DNA of 11,925 bases, taken from DATDPY01 sp964395765. Lineage in GTDB: Bacteria; Bacteroidota; Bacteroidia; Cytophagales; Cyclobacteriaceae. The notes beneath the pieces were generated by a model. That model was given only the letters and a program-made list of their open reading frames with translations, did not search any database and was not told where the DNA came from. Made by a program: the position numbers and the translations under genes. Positions 1 through 6,083 of this stretch are shown piece after piece. Position 1 is the stretch's first letter, and every line of letters starts with the position of its first letter. Where the stretch lies: assembly GCA_964395765.1 (NCBI GenBank), contig CAYNCU010000136.1, positions 1 to 11,925 on the forward strand, given 5' to 3'.

Positions 1-2
1 TA

Positions 3-140
3 CTTTACCGTGTCTTGTACAAGAAAATGTCAGTGCCCGAAGCCGAGCCGGATTTACAAGCCATCTGGAAGCCGGATGAGGTATGGGGCAGGTTTATTGC
101 GACTCAGATGGAAGGTAAAGCACATCCAGATACTCTTTAG
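3..140 (+). CDS. 3' end of an unrecognised protein gene (partial)
   Basis: Reading from base 3 there are 45 sense codons and a TAG stop at 138-140. The peptide is protein-like, with charged and aromatic residues in realistic proportions (for example a stretch reading KPDEVWGRFIATQMEG near the end). The other two forward frames look less natural: one hits a stop within about 80 bases and the other runs on into AT-rich non-coding sequence. The start lies outside the window. I do not recognise the family from this short C-terminus and assign no function. The next feature downstream is a tRNA more than 350 bases away, so nothing in the window shows an operon partner. Confidence 0.5.
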   Translation, partial: LYRVLYKKMSVPEAEPDLQAIWKPDEVWGRFIATQMEGKAHPDTL

Positions 141-494
141 TGGAGGTAAGACCAAAGAATGTCAATTCGTAATGAATCGGGAAATTTAGAAACAAGGGTG
201 CGGTACGAAAAATGTTTGAGGATTATAAAAGGAAATTAAATTTTCGATATTTGATTTTTGATTTCTGATTGATTTCTGATCTGCATGATCCTGCAAAGGA
301 CCTGATGTTATTCCTGCAAATAAGGTTAACACGTTTGTATGAAATACGGGGATTATCCTTGATTTTTATCTGAAAAACGATATAAGGATAATTTATTATA
401 ATGACCCAAATATTTTTATATCTTTTTAAAAGAGCTGGTTTATTTAGTTAATATTGCGTGCTGATTATGACCGATTAATTAAGTTTAATTAAAC
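141..494. other. Gene-free AT-rich stretch upstream of tRNA-Ser
   Basis: No convincing gene on either strand. It contains short degenerate direct repeats such as GATTTCTGATT around 255-285 and becomes very AT-rich towards the tRNA. Immediately before the tRNA are two 8-bp TTAATTAA palindromes (475-482 and 485-492) spaced by 2 bases. TAAGTTTA at 480-487 is one base off the Bacteroidota -7 consensus TAnnTTTG and is placed correctly for the tRNA. The nearest upstream TTG (454-456) is 23 bases away, slightly too far, so a promoter here is only a possibility. Confidence 0.5.
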
Positions 495-580
495 AGAGGG
501 TTGGCGGAGTGGTCGAACGCGGCGGTCTTGAAAACCGTTGTCCCCTTGTGGGACCGGGGGTTCGAATCCCTCACCCTCTG
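495..580 (+). tRNA. tRNA-Ser (anticodon UGA)
   Basis: A complete class II tRNA cloverleaf can be drawn. The acceptor stem AGAGGGT (495-501) pairs perfectly with ACCCTCT (573-579), and the G at 580 is the discriminator base usual for serine tRNAs. T8-G9 (502-503) is followed by the D-arm 504-520 (GCG/CGC). The anticodon arm is 522-538, with loop CTTGAAA and anticodon TGA at 529-531. A long variable arm occupies about 539-555 (TCCC/GGGA). The T-arm is 556-572 with loop TTCGAAT. CCA is not encoded: the discriminator is followed by CAA. It reads UCN codons, mainly UCA. The repeat array described below begins inside its T-loop, and a terminator-like hairpin follows 8 bases after the gene. Confidence 0.96.
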
Positions 581-588
581 CAACGCAT

Positions 589-615
589 AAAGCCTGGCAC
601 AAATTGCCGGGCTTT
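589..615 (+). terminator. Terminator-like hairpin after tRNA-Ser
   Basis: Ten-base arms AAAGCCTGGC (589-598) and GCCGGGCTTT (606-615) pair with one T-G wobble around the 7-base loop ACAAATT, and are followed by ATTA before the N gap. In the second repeat copy the same hairpin is followed by ATTATTT. The position just after the tRNA fits an intrinsic terminator. Confidence 0.7.
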
Positions 616-619
616 ATTA

Positions 620-719
620 NNNNNNNNNNNNNNNNNNNNNNNNNNNNNNNNNNNNNNNNNNNNNNNNNNNNNNNNNNNNNNNNNNNNNNNNNNNNNNNNN
701 NNNNNNNNNNNNNNNNNNN
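620..719. other. Assembly gap (100 N)
   Basis: Exactly 100 undetermined bases, typical of a scaffolding placeholder and not a measured length. Both flanks belong to the tandem repeat, which probably caused the break. By alignment with the complete unit, the missing part corresponds to 818-886, which is 69 bases. Confidence 0.95.
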
Positions 720-746
720 GGCTTTATGCGTTGACAATCCTCCAAA

Positions 747-769
747 AGGGATCAGCGAAGCTAATCCCT
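747..769. repeat. Small palindrome with GCGAAGC core (copy 1)
   Basis: AGGGAT (747-752) pairs with ATCCCT (764-769), and inside it AGC-GAA-GCT forms a 3-bp stem with a GAA loop. The 3' arm is also part of the tRNA-tail copy, so the palindrome replaces the T-arm of the real tRNA with a longer hairpin. An identical copy lies at 914-936. Confidence 0.7.
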
Positions 770-786
770 CACCCTCTGCAACGCAT

Positions 787-813
787 AAAGCCTGGCACAA
801 ATTGCCGGGCTTT
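787..813 (+). terminator. Second copy of the terminator-like hairpin
   Basis: Identical to 589-615: 10-base arms 787-796 and 804-813 with a 7-base loop, then ATTATTT. The left arm also overlaps a sequence that can pair with 887-892, so this hairpin and the long-range stem are mutually exclusive. Confidence 0.6.
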
Positions 814-826
814 ATTATTTGCAGGA

Positions 827-847
827 GGCCTGACGAAGTCAAAGGCC
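827..847. repeat. Small palindrome with GACGAAGTC core
   Basis: GGCCT (827-831) pairs with AGGCC (843-847). The inner stem GAC/GTC closes a GAA loop, with a two-base AA bulge on the 3' side. The layout is the same as the palindrome at 747-769 but the stem sequence differs. A third, imperfect member with the core ACGAAGT lies at 867-888. Confidence 0.6.
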
Positions 848-979
848 GAGTGAAAATAATAAAGAACCTCTGAACGAAGTGAAGAAGGCTTTATGCGTTG
901 ACAATCCTCCAAAAGGGATCAGCGAAGCTAATCCCTCACCCCCTGCTTTTCAGACATTGATTGAATTAAAAATCAGAAT

Positions 980-1441
980 TTATTTTTTCAACCTCACATA
1001 CTTCTCAATATTGAGCCGGTTAACCCCGGCATCGGCAACTTTTTCAATGCCCTTTTGAACCAGCGTGTCATTTTTTATTGAAATAGTAAATGCAAAATCA
1101 TTGCCTTCCCATTCCCTGGCACTGCAATATTCAAGGTGCTCGGTATACAGGCTGTCTTTAAGCGAATAACTTCCGCCTCCTGAAGTATAGGATGCCGATG
1201 ATCCTTTCCCGTGTGACAGATCGTGCTGTAAAAAGGCAAAATGCGTAGCATTGATAATTTTAATAAAAGACAAATTCCGGGTATAATCGGTAACAGTAGT
1301 ATCACCGTTTTCAATTAAGGTGCCGGAGAGAAGTTTCCAGGTTCCTACAATCGGAATGCGAGATGCTTGTATCTCACTATACCGGCTTTCATTGTGGCAG
1401 GAAACCAAAATAGAAAAAATGATTATTAATATAGCCTTCAT
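980..1441 (-). CDS. Lipocalin-like lipoprotein (DUF4488-like)
   Basis: The product has 153 aa from the ATG at 1439-1441. An upstream in-frame ATG at 1544-1546 is rejected because it would overlap the GH9 gene and bury the signal sequence. Residues 1-15 form a type II signal peptide: K at 2, a hydrophobic stretch, and lipobox LVSC with the lipidated Cys at 15. The mature part opens with GTWKLLSG (33-40), typical of small lipocalin-like beta-barrel domains common in Bacteroidota, and later has a conserved-looking EYCSAREWEGNDF segment near 100-112. The protein is probably anchored in the outer or inner membrane facing the periplasm. The ligand is unknown. The gene starts 14 bp after the GH9 stop on the same strand, so it is likely co-transcribed with that glycosidase. 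Family assignment is from pattern memory and the exact Pfam family is uncertain. Confidence 0.75.
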   Translation of the reverse strand: MKAILIIIFSILVSCHNESRYSEIQASRIPIVGTWKLLSGTLIENGDTTVTDYTRNLSFIKIINATHFAFLQHDLSHGKGSSASYTSGGGSYSLKDSLYTEHLEYCSAREWEGNDFAFTISIKNDTLVQKGIEKVADAGVNRLNIEKYVRLKK

Positions 1442-1455
1442 TTTATAAGTGTTTT

Positions 1456-4344
1456 TTAGTCGATACTTTTTTTCTGCCCGAAATTGTGATCCGGTATTAC
1501 TACCACCATCCAGGGTGCATTTCCCGAAATTATCCTGCAATGCCATTGAACGGTAGTAATTTCTCCGTGTTTAAGTGTAAGTTTCTTGTCAGGATCAGGA
1601 ACAGCAAGGTTGTCCGATCGAATATTGAAATTGTGAGCCCCATACCCTCCGGCATGTAAGGTAACTTTAATTTCATTGTTCTTACCAATCGATGACGAAA
1701 GATAATAACTGAAAAAATGACCAGGTCTGAAATCCAGGGAATAATTTTCCGCCGGAAGGAAACTACACGTATCGGTCATATCGTCGCATTGAATTAAATA
1801 TTTTCCCTGCGGAAGGCTGACCTTAAATTCTCCGGCAGTGACATCCGGTTCAATGTTAGTAATTACCCCGGAAACAAGATTTTGAAATTTAACGGTTGAA
1901 GATGCTTTCCCACTCACTAATGGCTGACCGTACAGATCCTTCATCAGCCAAATCCAGCAGGCAACCGGGTGGACCCATACTTCCTTGTAAGTCCAGGTGC
2001 TTTGCACCGGCCAGTAGGGGATATCCGAATCACCATGGCTTTGGATACCGACGGGCAGGGCTCCGACTATATTTCCGGATAAGGGGGAATACAAAGGGGT
2101 ATAATCATAACCTTCGCCATACATGGTGCTTTGTGCAAATGGATTTTTTCCTGTGATCCAATCCATCTGCTCTTCTGCCAGTTTTAAAGAAGAAGGATCA
2201 TTGCATAGTCGGGCGGCAGTTGCTAAGGCCAGCGCTTTCGTAAGCAGGGTTCCATAATGCCCGCGGTAATCCATCCAAACCGGGAAGATCCTGAGGTAAT
2301 GCCCGGAGCCGAGAGGGATGCCTGATAATACCTGGTTCCTGAATGATTCCCGCCTGCTTTCCGGAGCTAGCAGGTATTCTTTATCCGTATAGACGGATGC
2401 GGGCAAAATGTCATATGGTTTAGTATATTCAGCAGTAGCCTTCAGGTATTTTGAATAAAGTGCAACGGTTGAGTACCATTTCATCCAGTCGGGATGATCG
2501 GGTAATGCCCGGCATAATGCTGCAAGGGCCATAATGGGTGCCTGGTCGCGTCCGCGGTGTACATAATGTAATATGTTTTTTTTATCCGGGCCGGTATAAA
2601 AAAATCCTGTCAGAGACGGATCCCAGGCCGGGTATTCCCGTTGTTGGGAATCAACAATAATATTTGCCCAATTGGCGGCTTTGTCAAGGTAAGTTTTGTC
2701 ACCGGTGGCTTCCCAAAGGTTAACCGCGGCAATAATCCCGTCGGAAGCGAGTTCATGCCTTACATTATTGGAATCGAAAGTCCCGCGAAAAACATCTGTC
2801 GATTCTTTTATTGCTGCCGAATCGAATCCTGTAACTGCAAAACGCCAGTCTTCTTTTGCCATGGCCAGGGAATAGGAGGCTATCCTGGGGTCTTCATCCT
2901 GAAGCACACGAAAAGCCAGCGCTTCCGCTGCAGCGGCAATAAAATGATCCGTCGGAGTGTTTCGCGCTGTTGAAGAAACATCGTCAAAATCCCCGATGAT
3001 ACCGTCCGTTCTCCGGCTGCTGATGGATCCGCCATTTCGATAACCATCATGGAAACTCGTTTTAAGAATCCAGTCCAGGCCCCATCTCGCCTCTTCAACA
3101 AGCCTGCCGTATAATTCGGGATCGTAATTCCTTTTTTTCAGGCTTTCAGCAAGACTGAACATCGCGTATACCGCTTCCCCGGTATTTTCAAGCCCTTGGG
3201 TAAGGTCCCCGGCATCATGCCAACCCCCGTTAATGATTATAGATTTGCCGTTATGGTTACAGGTCCAGTCACGGTGACACACTCCATGCACTCCCGGGAT
3301 GGCCATTCCACATCTTTCACAGTAGAAAAAATTCAGGGCTTTTAGGATCGTTTCCCGCCCGGCATTTTTCCGGATGACAAACGGATGGGTTTGAACATTT
3401 CCCGCTTCAAGAATATAGGTGCCTTCTTTCTGAAATTCAGAAAAATCCATTTTCTCGAAGGAGCCCAGAACGGAGGTGGTTATTTCAACCGGTTTGGTAA
3501 AAACAGTTTTGTTGTTTTGCTGGTCAATCAGCTTAAATTCCGACCCTTCAAGGTCATTGGCAATGGCAAATTTGCCAGCACCGACTTCATATCCCGCCTG
3601 GTTATAAGAAATCCTCCCCGGCCATACCTTCCAGCCTTCGATATAATCCGGTTCGACCTTTTGTAATTCGAGATCATCGAAAAAATACGTTGCCGTATCA
3701 GAAGCCTCAGGTTCGTTGCCCGCCAGGTAATAGGAAATTTCAAAAGCCGTAATCCTGTCCCGGACAACATTACCGATTTCCCACACCACGTGATTCCACT
3801 CATGATTTTTGAGAATAATCGATGTTTCCCCTTCCTGTCCGTAGGGAGCCGGCAGTTTTACCTTCCCGTCATTATAAAGTCTCAACTCCAGCCAGTTCAC
3901 ATAAAATCCGGGATTATCGGGAAATATCCATACTGAAATGCGGTTAGAGCCGGTCCAGTCTTCATGGTCAAATATCCTTCTTACCCCTGCGGTACCCCAG
4001 CCCCGTCCACTGGTTGGCCCCGGCCGGTTAAGTTTGGTGGGGATTCGGATCTTCAGCGCATGGCTTTTACTGTGATATCTTTCTCCGGTTATCAACATTT
4101 GGGTTATTACGCTATCTATTTCTTCAGATTTCACGTTTTTCCTCGCATCGACTACCTGTTGGGCACCATTGGTAAAGGGCTGCCAGTGATCCGGCTTTTC
4201 CATATCGTCCAATACCCTGCTGTCGAGGACTTTTTTATTGAGCCATCGATAAGCGGCAGATTGATTAAAATCCCCGACCAGTGGTTGCTTTACGGTATCC
4301 AGGGATAACAATAAAAGCGCGGGAATTAAAAGAAGGAATCGCAT
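1456..4344 (-). CDS. Secreted GH9-type glycoside hydrolase (endoglucanase-like)
   Basis: The product has 962 aa from the ATG at 4342-4344, chosen because it places a clean signal peptide (Arg2 then a Leu-rich core to about residue 17) at the N-terminus; an in-frame ATG 12 codons upstream is possible. Domains in this numbering: a beta-rich N-terminal region at about 85-230 that looks carbohydrate-binding; an Ig-like cellulase N-terminal domain at about 243-325 (starts RISYNQAGYEV); a GH9 (alpha/alpha)6 catalytic domain at about 335-810; a beta-rich C-terminal domain at about 815-960. The GGWHDAGD motif gives the catalytic Asp pair at 377 and 380, and Glu788 in TYKEVWVHP is the likely general acid. 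CERCG (342-346) with VCH (355-357) resembles the structural zinc site of some GH9 enzymes. It probably hydrolyses beta-1,4-glucan or a related glycan outside the cytoplasm; GH9 also includes exo-glucosaminidases, so the substrate is open. I see no type IX sorting domain. The lipoprotein gene follows 14 bp later. Confidence 0.9.
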   Translation of the reverse strand: MRFLLLIPALLLLSLDTVKQPLVGDFNQSAAYRWLNKKVLDSRVLDDMEKPDHWQPFTNGAQQVVDARKNVKSEEIDSVITQMLITGERYHSKSHALKIRIPTKLNRPGPTSGRGWGTAGVRRIFDHEDWTGSNRISVWIFPDNPGFYVNWLELRLYNDGKVKLPAPYGQEGETSIILKNHEWNHVVWEIGNVVRDRITAFEISYYLAGNEPEASDTATYFFDDLELQKVEPDYIEGWKVWPGRISYNQAGYEVGAGKFAIANDLEGSEFKLIDQQNNKTVFTKPVEITTSVLGSFEKMDFSEFQKEGTYILEAGNVQTHPFVIRKNAGRETILKALNFFYCERCGMAIPGVHGVCHRDWTCNHNGKSIIINGGWHDAGDLTQGLENTGEAVYAMFSLAESLKKRNYDPELYGRLVEEARWGLDWILKTSFHDGYRNGGSISSRRTDGIIGDFDDVSSTARNTPTDHFIAAAAEALAFRVLQDEDPRIASYSLAMAKEDWRFAVTGFDSAAIKESTDVFRGTFDSNNVRHELASDGIIAAVNLWEATGDKTYLDKAANWANIIVDSQQREYPAWDPSLTGFFYTGPDKKNILHYVHRGRDQAPIMALAALCRALPDHPDWMKWYSTVALYSKYLKATAEYTKPYDILPASVYTDKEYLLAPESRRESFRNQVLSGIPLGSGHYLRIFPVWMDYRGHYGTLLTKALALATAARLCNDPSSLKLAEEQMDWITGKNPFAQSTMYGEGYDYTPLYSPLSGNIVGALPVGIQSHGDSDIPYWPVQSTWTYKEVWVHPVACWIWLMKDLYGQPLVSGKASSTVKFQNLVSGVITNIEPDVTAGEFKVSLPQGKYLIQCDDMTDTCSFLPAENYSLDFRPGHFFSYYLSSSIGKNNEIKVTLHAGGYGAHNFNIRSDNLAVPDPDKKLTLKHGEITTVQWHCRIISGNAPWMVVVIPDHNFGQKKSID

Positions 4345-4725
4345 CTGAAATTTTTTAAACACGAACAAAAACAAAAACAACGAAATATCTTACGGGAATA
4401 TAAATCAATTCTTTAAATTATTGTTGTCAACTTTATTTTTTTACCGGATTAAAGAGCAATGAATGTTTATAAAAAATTTTTCCGGCTAAAGGATAGCCGG
4501 ATCAGGAAACGACCCCTGGCCGTTTTTTGCAACCATACTTCCTTCGATTTTTCTGCCGGCGAATATTTTATTCGGGCATTGGCAAAGGAGGCGCAATTAA
4601 AGAAGGTATTTGTTCCTGAACATGGATTCTTTGCGGAATTGCAGGACCAGGTACCTGTGGAGAAGACCGATCAGTATAATATATTATCGCCGGGGACAAG
4701 ATTCGTCTCCCTGTATAACGGAAAG
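4274..4725. repeat. 452-bp perfect direct repeat, left copy
   Basis: Identical base for base to 6139-6590 (offset 1865). It covers the first 24 codons of the GH9 gene, the whole divergent spacer, and the first 89 codons of the DUF1343 gene. The left boundary lies in the 8-base sequence CCGACCAG. At the right end, base 4726 is G against A at 6591, then eight more bases agree before the copies diverge. Confidence 0.95.
4345..4458. promoter_or_regulatory. Divergent spacer between GH9 and the DUF1343 pseudogene
   Basis: A 114-bp AT-rich region between oppositely oriented starts that must hold the GH9 promoter. I could not place a confident TTG plus TAnnTTTG pair on either strand. The same sequence is repeated at 6210-6323, where it would serve the intact DUF1343 gene. 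Confidence 0.4.
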
Positions 4726-4834
4726 GCGGGAAAAGATAAAAAGCCACCTGGTTACTGAAGAAAATTATTGGATTGAAACAGGTTCTGAATATTTATTATA
4801 TAATGAGAAATTATCAACGTGTAAACCGACTTGA
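4459..4834 (+). pseudogene. Internally deleted DUF1343 (NamZ-like) pseudogene
   Basis: Codons 1-89 are identical to the intact gene at 6324 and retain CNHTS (24-28) and PEHG (53-56). After base 4725 the sequence switches, in a different frame, to a C-terminal tail that reads EKIKSHLVTEENYWIETGSE and then YLLYNEKLSTCKPT, ending at the TGA 4832-4834. That tail aligns with the end of the intact protein (DKIKRKLMEEEAEWIKKASD, then FLLYKTKLKSYFS) but is clearly diverged, so it came from a paralogue and not from the neighbouring copy. About 270 central codons are missing, including DIQDIGSR, DRPNP and the EGTN...GRGTT region. Read from the original start, the frame stops at about 4758 after 99 residues. 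It is almost certainly non-functional as a glycosidase. Confidence 0.85.
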
Positions 4835-4855
4835 GGTCTCCTTTTATTAAGGTTC

Positions 4856-5827
4856 TTAATTGCCATGAGGTTCCATATCCGGAAGGTCCTCATTCAAAAT
4901 AAGAAACCGGTGAAACCAATTATTTACCTGTTGCATTACTTCCTCCCGGTGTTCAGAAATTCCGTGATCGGAACCTTCAAACATTATCAGCCGGTAGGGG
5001 ATTTTATATTTATTAAATTGTTTTGCAAGTGCAAGCGATTGATTGGGATTTACCCTCCAGTCCGCTGTACCTTGTACTAATAAAAGAGGTACATTTTTGG
5101 GAAATTTTTCCGCCCATCGCACAGCCGACCTCTTTGTTAACTCCTCTTCCTTATGCATAGGATAATCAGGGATAAGTTGAGCAAGCACACTTTCTTCAAG
5201 CGCTGGCCGGTCATTGATAAAACTAAACAGATCCGATAATCCACCTATGGTCGCGGCTGCCTTTACCTTATGCGTCCGTGTAAGTGCGAGGTACGTTTCC
5301 ATACCGCCACGGCTAATACCGAACATGCCGATTTTTCCGGTGTCGGCTTCCTCAATTTCACCGGCCACGTCAATGAGGTTTATGACATCATCAACGTCCG
5401 CACCCCCGAATTCTTCGTTCCCTTCGCTCCCGGAATTGCCACGATACTGACTGGCAAGAACAACATATCCCCGGCTGGCTATTAAACCCAGAATAGTAAG
5501 GCCGGCGCCGATGGTGAGCCTGCCATATTCACGATTACCTCCACGATTAAAAATTATTACCGGATAATTCCCGTTTGATTTAGGTTTAACCAGCAGTCCA
5601 TTGACCTTTAAATCATCGCTGAGGTACGTTATTTTATAAACTTCAATATTGTCAATATAACTGAATCGTTTTTTAAGAATTCCTTTTGCAGCATCGTCGT
5701 AAATCATCCCGGCAACAGGCAAGCCGGAATAGTTTTCCACAAGTTCTTTTTTAATCAACAAGTGATTCTGTGAAAATGCGGATTCAAAAATCAACAAAAA
5801 TGACGCCAGCCCTAATAATCGTTTCAT
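4856..5827 (-). CDS. Secreted alpha/beta hydrolase, prolyl-oligopeptidase-like
   Basis: The product has 323 aa from the ATG at 5825-5827, with a type I signal peptide at about residues 1-19 (Lys2-Arg3, hydrophobic core, A-F-S before Gln20). A short N-terminal segment leads into a classic alpha/beta-hydrolase fold: NRGGNREYG at 94-102 for the oxyanion region, SQYRGNSGSEG at 126-136, the nucleophile elbow GISRGG with Ser172, Asp256 in GTADWRVNP, and His288 in GSDHG. The spacing matches S9-type dipeptidyl-peptidase/esterase domains without the beta-propeller. The likely role is extracytoplasmic esterase or peptidase; the substrate cannot be read from sequence. The gene converges on the DUF1343 pseudogene with a 21-bp gap and sits within the broken duplication, so it may have arrived, or been left behind, during the rearrangement. 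A structured leader and possible promoter lie upstream. Confidence 0.88.
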   Translation of the reverse strand: MKRLLGLASFLLIFESAFSQNHLLIKKELVENYSGLPVAGMIYDDAAKGILKKRFSYIDNIEVYKITYLSDDLKVNGLLVKPKSNGNYPVIIFNRGGNREYGRLTIGAGLTILGLIASRGYVVLASQYRGNSGSEGNEEFGGADVDDVINLIDVAGEIEEADTGKIGMFGISRGGMETYLALTRTHKVKAAATIGGLSDLFSFINDRPALEESVLAQLIPDYPMHKEEELTKRSAVRWAEKFPKNVPLLLVQGTADWRVNPNQSLALAKQFNKYKIPYRLIMFEGSDHGISEHREEVMQQVNNWFHRFLILNEDLPDMEPHGN

Positions 5828-5876
5828 AGTACTTCCATGACTTAAGGTTAATGATATTTTTAATTATAAAATTGAA

Positions 5877-5933
5877 AGCCCGGACTTCCCTCTGAAAGGA
5901 AACAATAGCTAACGAATCAAAGTCAAACGGGCT
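5877..5933 (-). promoter_or_regulatory. Possible structured 5' leader of the hydrolase mRNA
   Basis: Read on the - strand, AGCCCG (from 5933) and AAGTCCGGGCT (ending 5877) enclose GACTT, giving a stem of 6 plus 5 bp interrupted by a 3-base bulge. Inside is a small TTCC/GGAA hairpin (5886-5889 with 5898-5901). The element ends 49 bases before the start codon. I cannot match it to a known riboswitch class. Confidence 0.35.
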
Positions 5934-5946
5934 AACTTGTTGCTTA

Positions 5947-5975
5947 CAAATTAATAATTATTTATATATGCACAA
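5947..5975 (-). promoter_or_regulatory. Candidate Bacteroidota-type promoter for the hydrolase
   Basis: On the - strand a TTG (5973-5975) is followed after 18 bases by TTAATTTG (5947-5954), one base off the -7 consensus TAnnTTTG. Transcription would start near 5940, just ahead of the predicted leader hairpin. Confidence 0.35.
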
Positions 5976-6083
5976 ATCTTTATGAAAAAAATATAAGGTT
6001 AAAAATAATAGTTGGGATTGATTTCGGTGATTGTATTGTCAGGTAATATTTATTCCAAATCAGCGATCCTAGGCCTCTCCATG

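Larger units (their letters stand above)
779..900. repeat. 14-bp perfect inverted repeat spanning most of a repeat unit
   Basis: CAACGCATAAAGCC (779-792) is the exact reverse complement of GGCTTTATGCGTTG (887-900), with 94 bases between. The same pair flanks the N gap in the first unit (581-594 and 720-733). In RNA or single-stranded DNA it would close a large stem enclosing the internal palindromes. Confidence 0.75.
565..946 (+). repeat. 167-bp tandem repeat array seeded by the tRNA-Ser 3' tail
   Basis: The complete unit is 763-929 (167 bp). Bases 565-619, which include the last 16 bases of the tRNA, are identical to 763-817. Bases 720-774 are identical to 887-941. The array ends with a third copy of the tRNA tail at 930-946, carrying one change (C at 942 for T at 775), after which similarity stops. 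Each unit contains in order: the 16-base tRNA tail, a terminator-like hairpin, palindromes centred on CGAAG, and a 14-base sequence complementary to the start of the unit. The first junction falls inside the tRNA T-loop, because sequence upstream of 565 and of 763 differs. There is no integrase gene nearby and no regular CRISPR-like spacing. An N run interrupts the first unit. Confidence 0.85.
5828..6083. other. Non-coding spacer upstream of the hydrolase gene
   Basis: AT-rich 256 bases without a supported ORF. The proximal part holds the leader structure and promoter listed separately. The distal part (about 5990-6083) resembles neither the sequence downstream of the intact DUF1343 gene nor any other part of the window. 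Confidence 0.5.

Noticed and set aside
763..778. A second tRNA gene
   Set aside because: Only the 3' part of the tRNA (T-arm 3' strand, acceptor strand and discriminator) is present; no D-arm or anticodon arm and no matching 5' acceptor strand.
489..873. Three open frames (one -, two +) running through the N gap and repeat array
   Set aside because: They are open only because N codons cannot be stops and they read through the tRNA and its copied tails; the peptides are translations of the hairpin repeats.
565..946. CRISPR array
   Set aside because: The unit is 167 bp with no short conserved repeat alternating with variable spacers, and there are no cas genes.
980..1546. Longer 188-aa version of the lipoprotein
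   Set aside because: The extra 35 residues are antisense-like overlap with the GH9 3' end on the same strand in another frame, and the signal peptide with lipobox begins at the internal Met.
1456..1860. Type IX secretion C-terminal domain on the GH9 protein
   Set aside because: The C-terminal domain is beta-rich but the final residues lack the usual pattern of such sorting domains.
3964..4308. 114-aa forward ORF opposite GH9
   Set aside because: Antisense shadow of the GH9 coding strand with no recognisable domain; the GH9 reading is strongly supported by motifs.
1456..4380. Upstream GH9 start at 4380
   Set aside because: It would add 12 residues (FLFLFVFKKFQ after Met) ahead of a complete signal peptide; the start at 4344 is more natural, though not proven.
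4610..4834. Independent 74-aa gene
   Set aside because: Its first half is an out-of-frame reading of the DUF1343 N-terminus; only the last 33 or so residues are meaningful, as the paralogue tail of the pseudogene.
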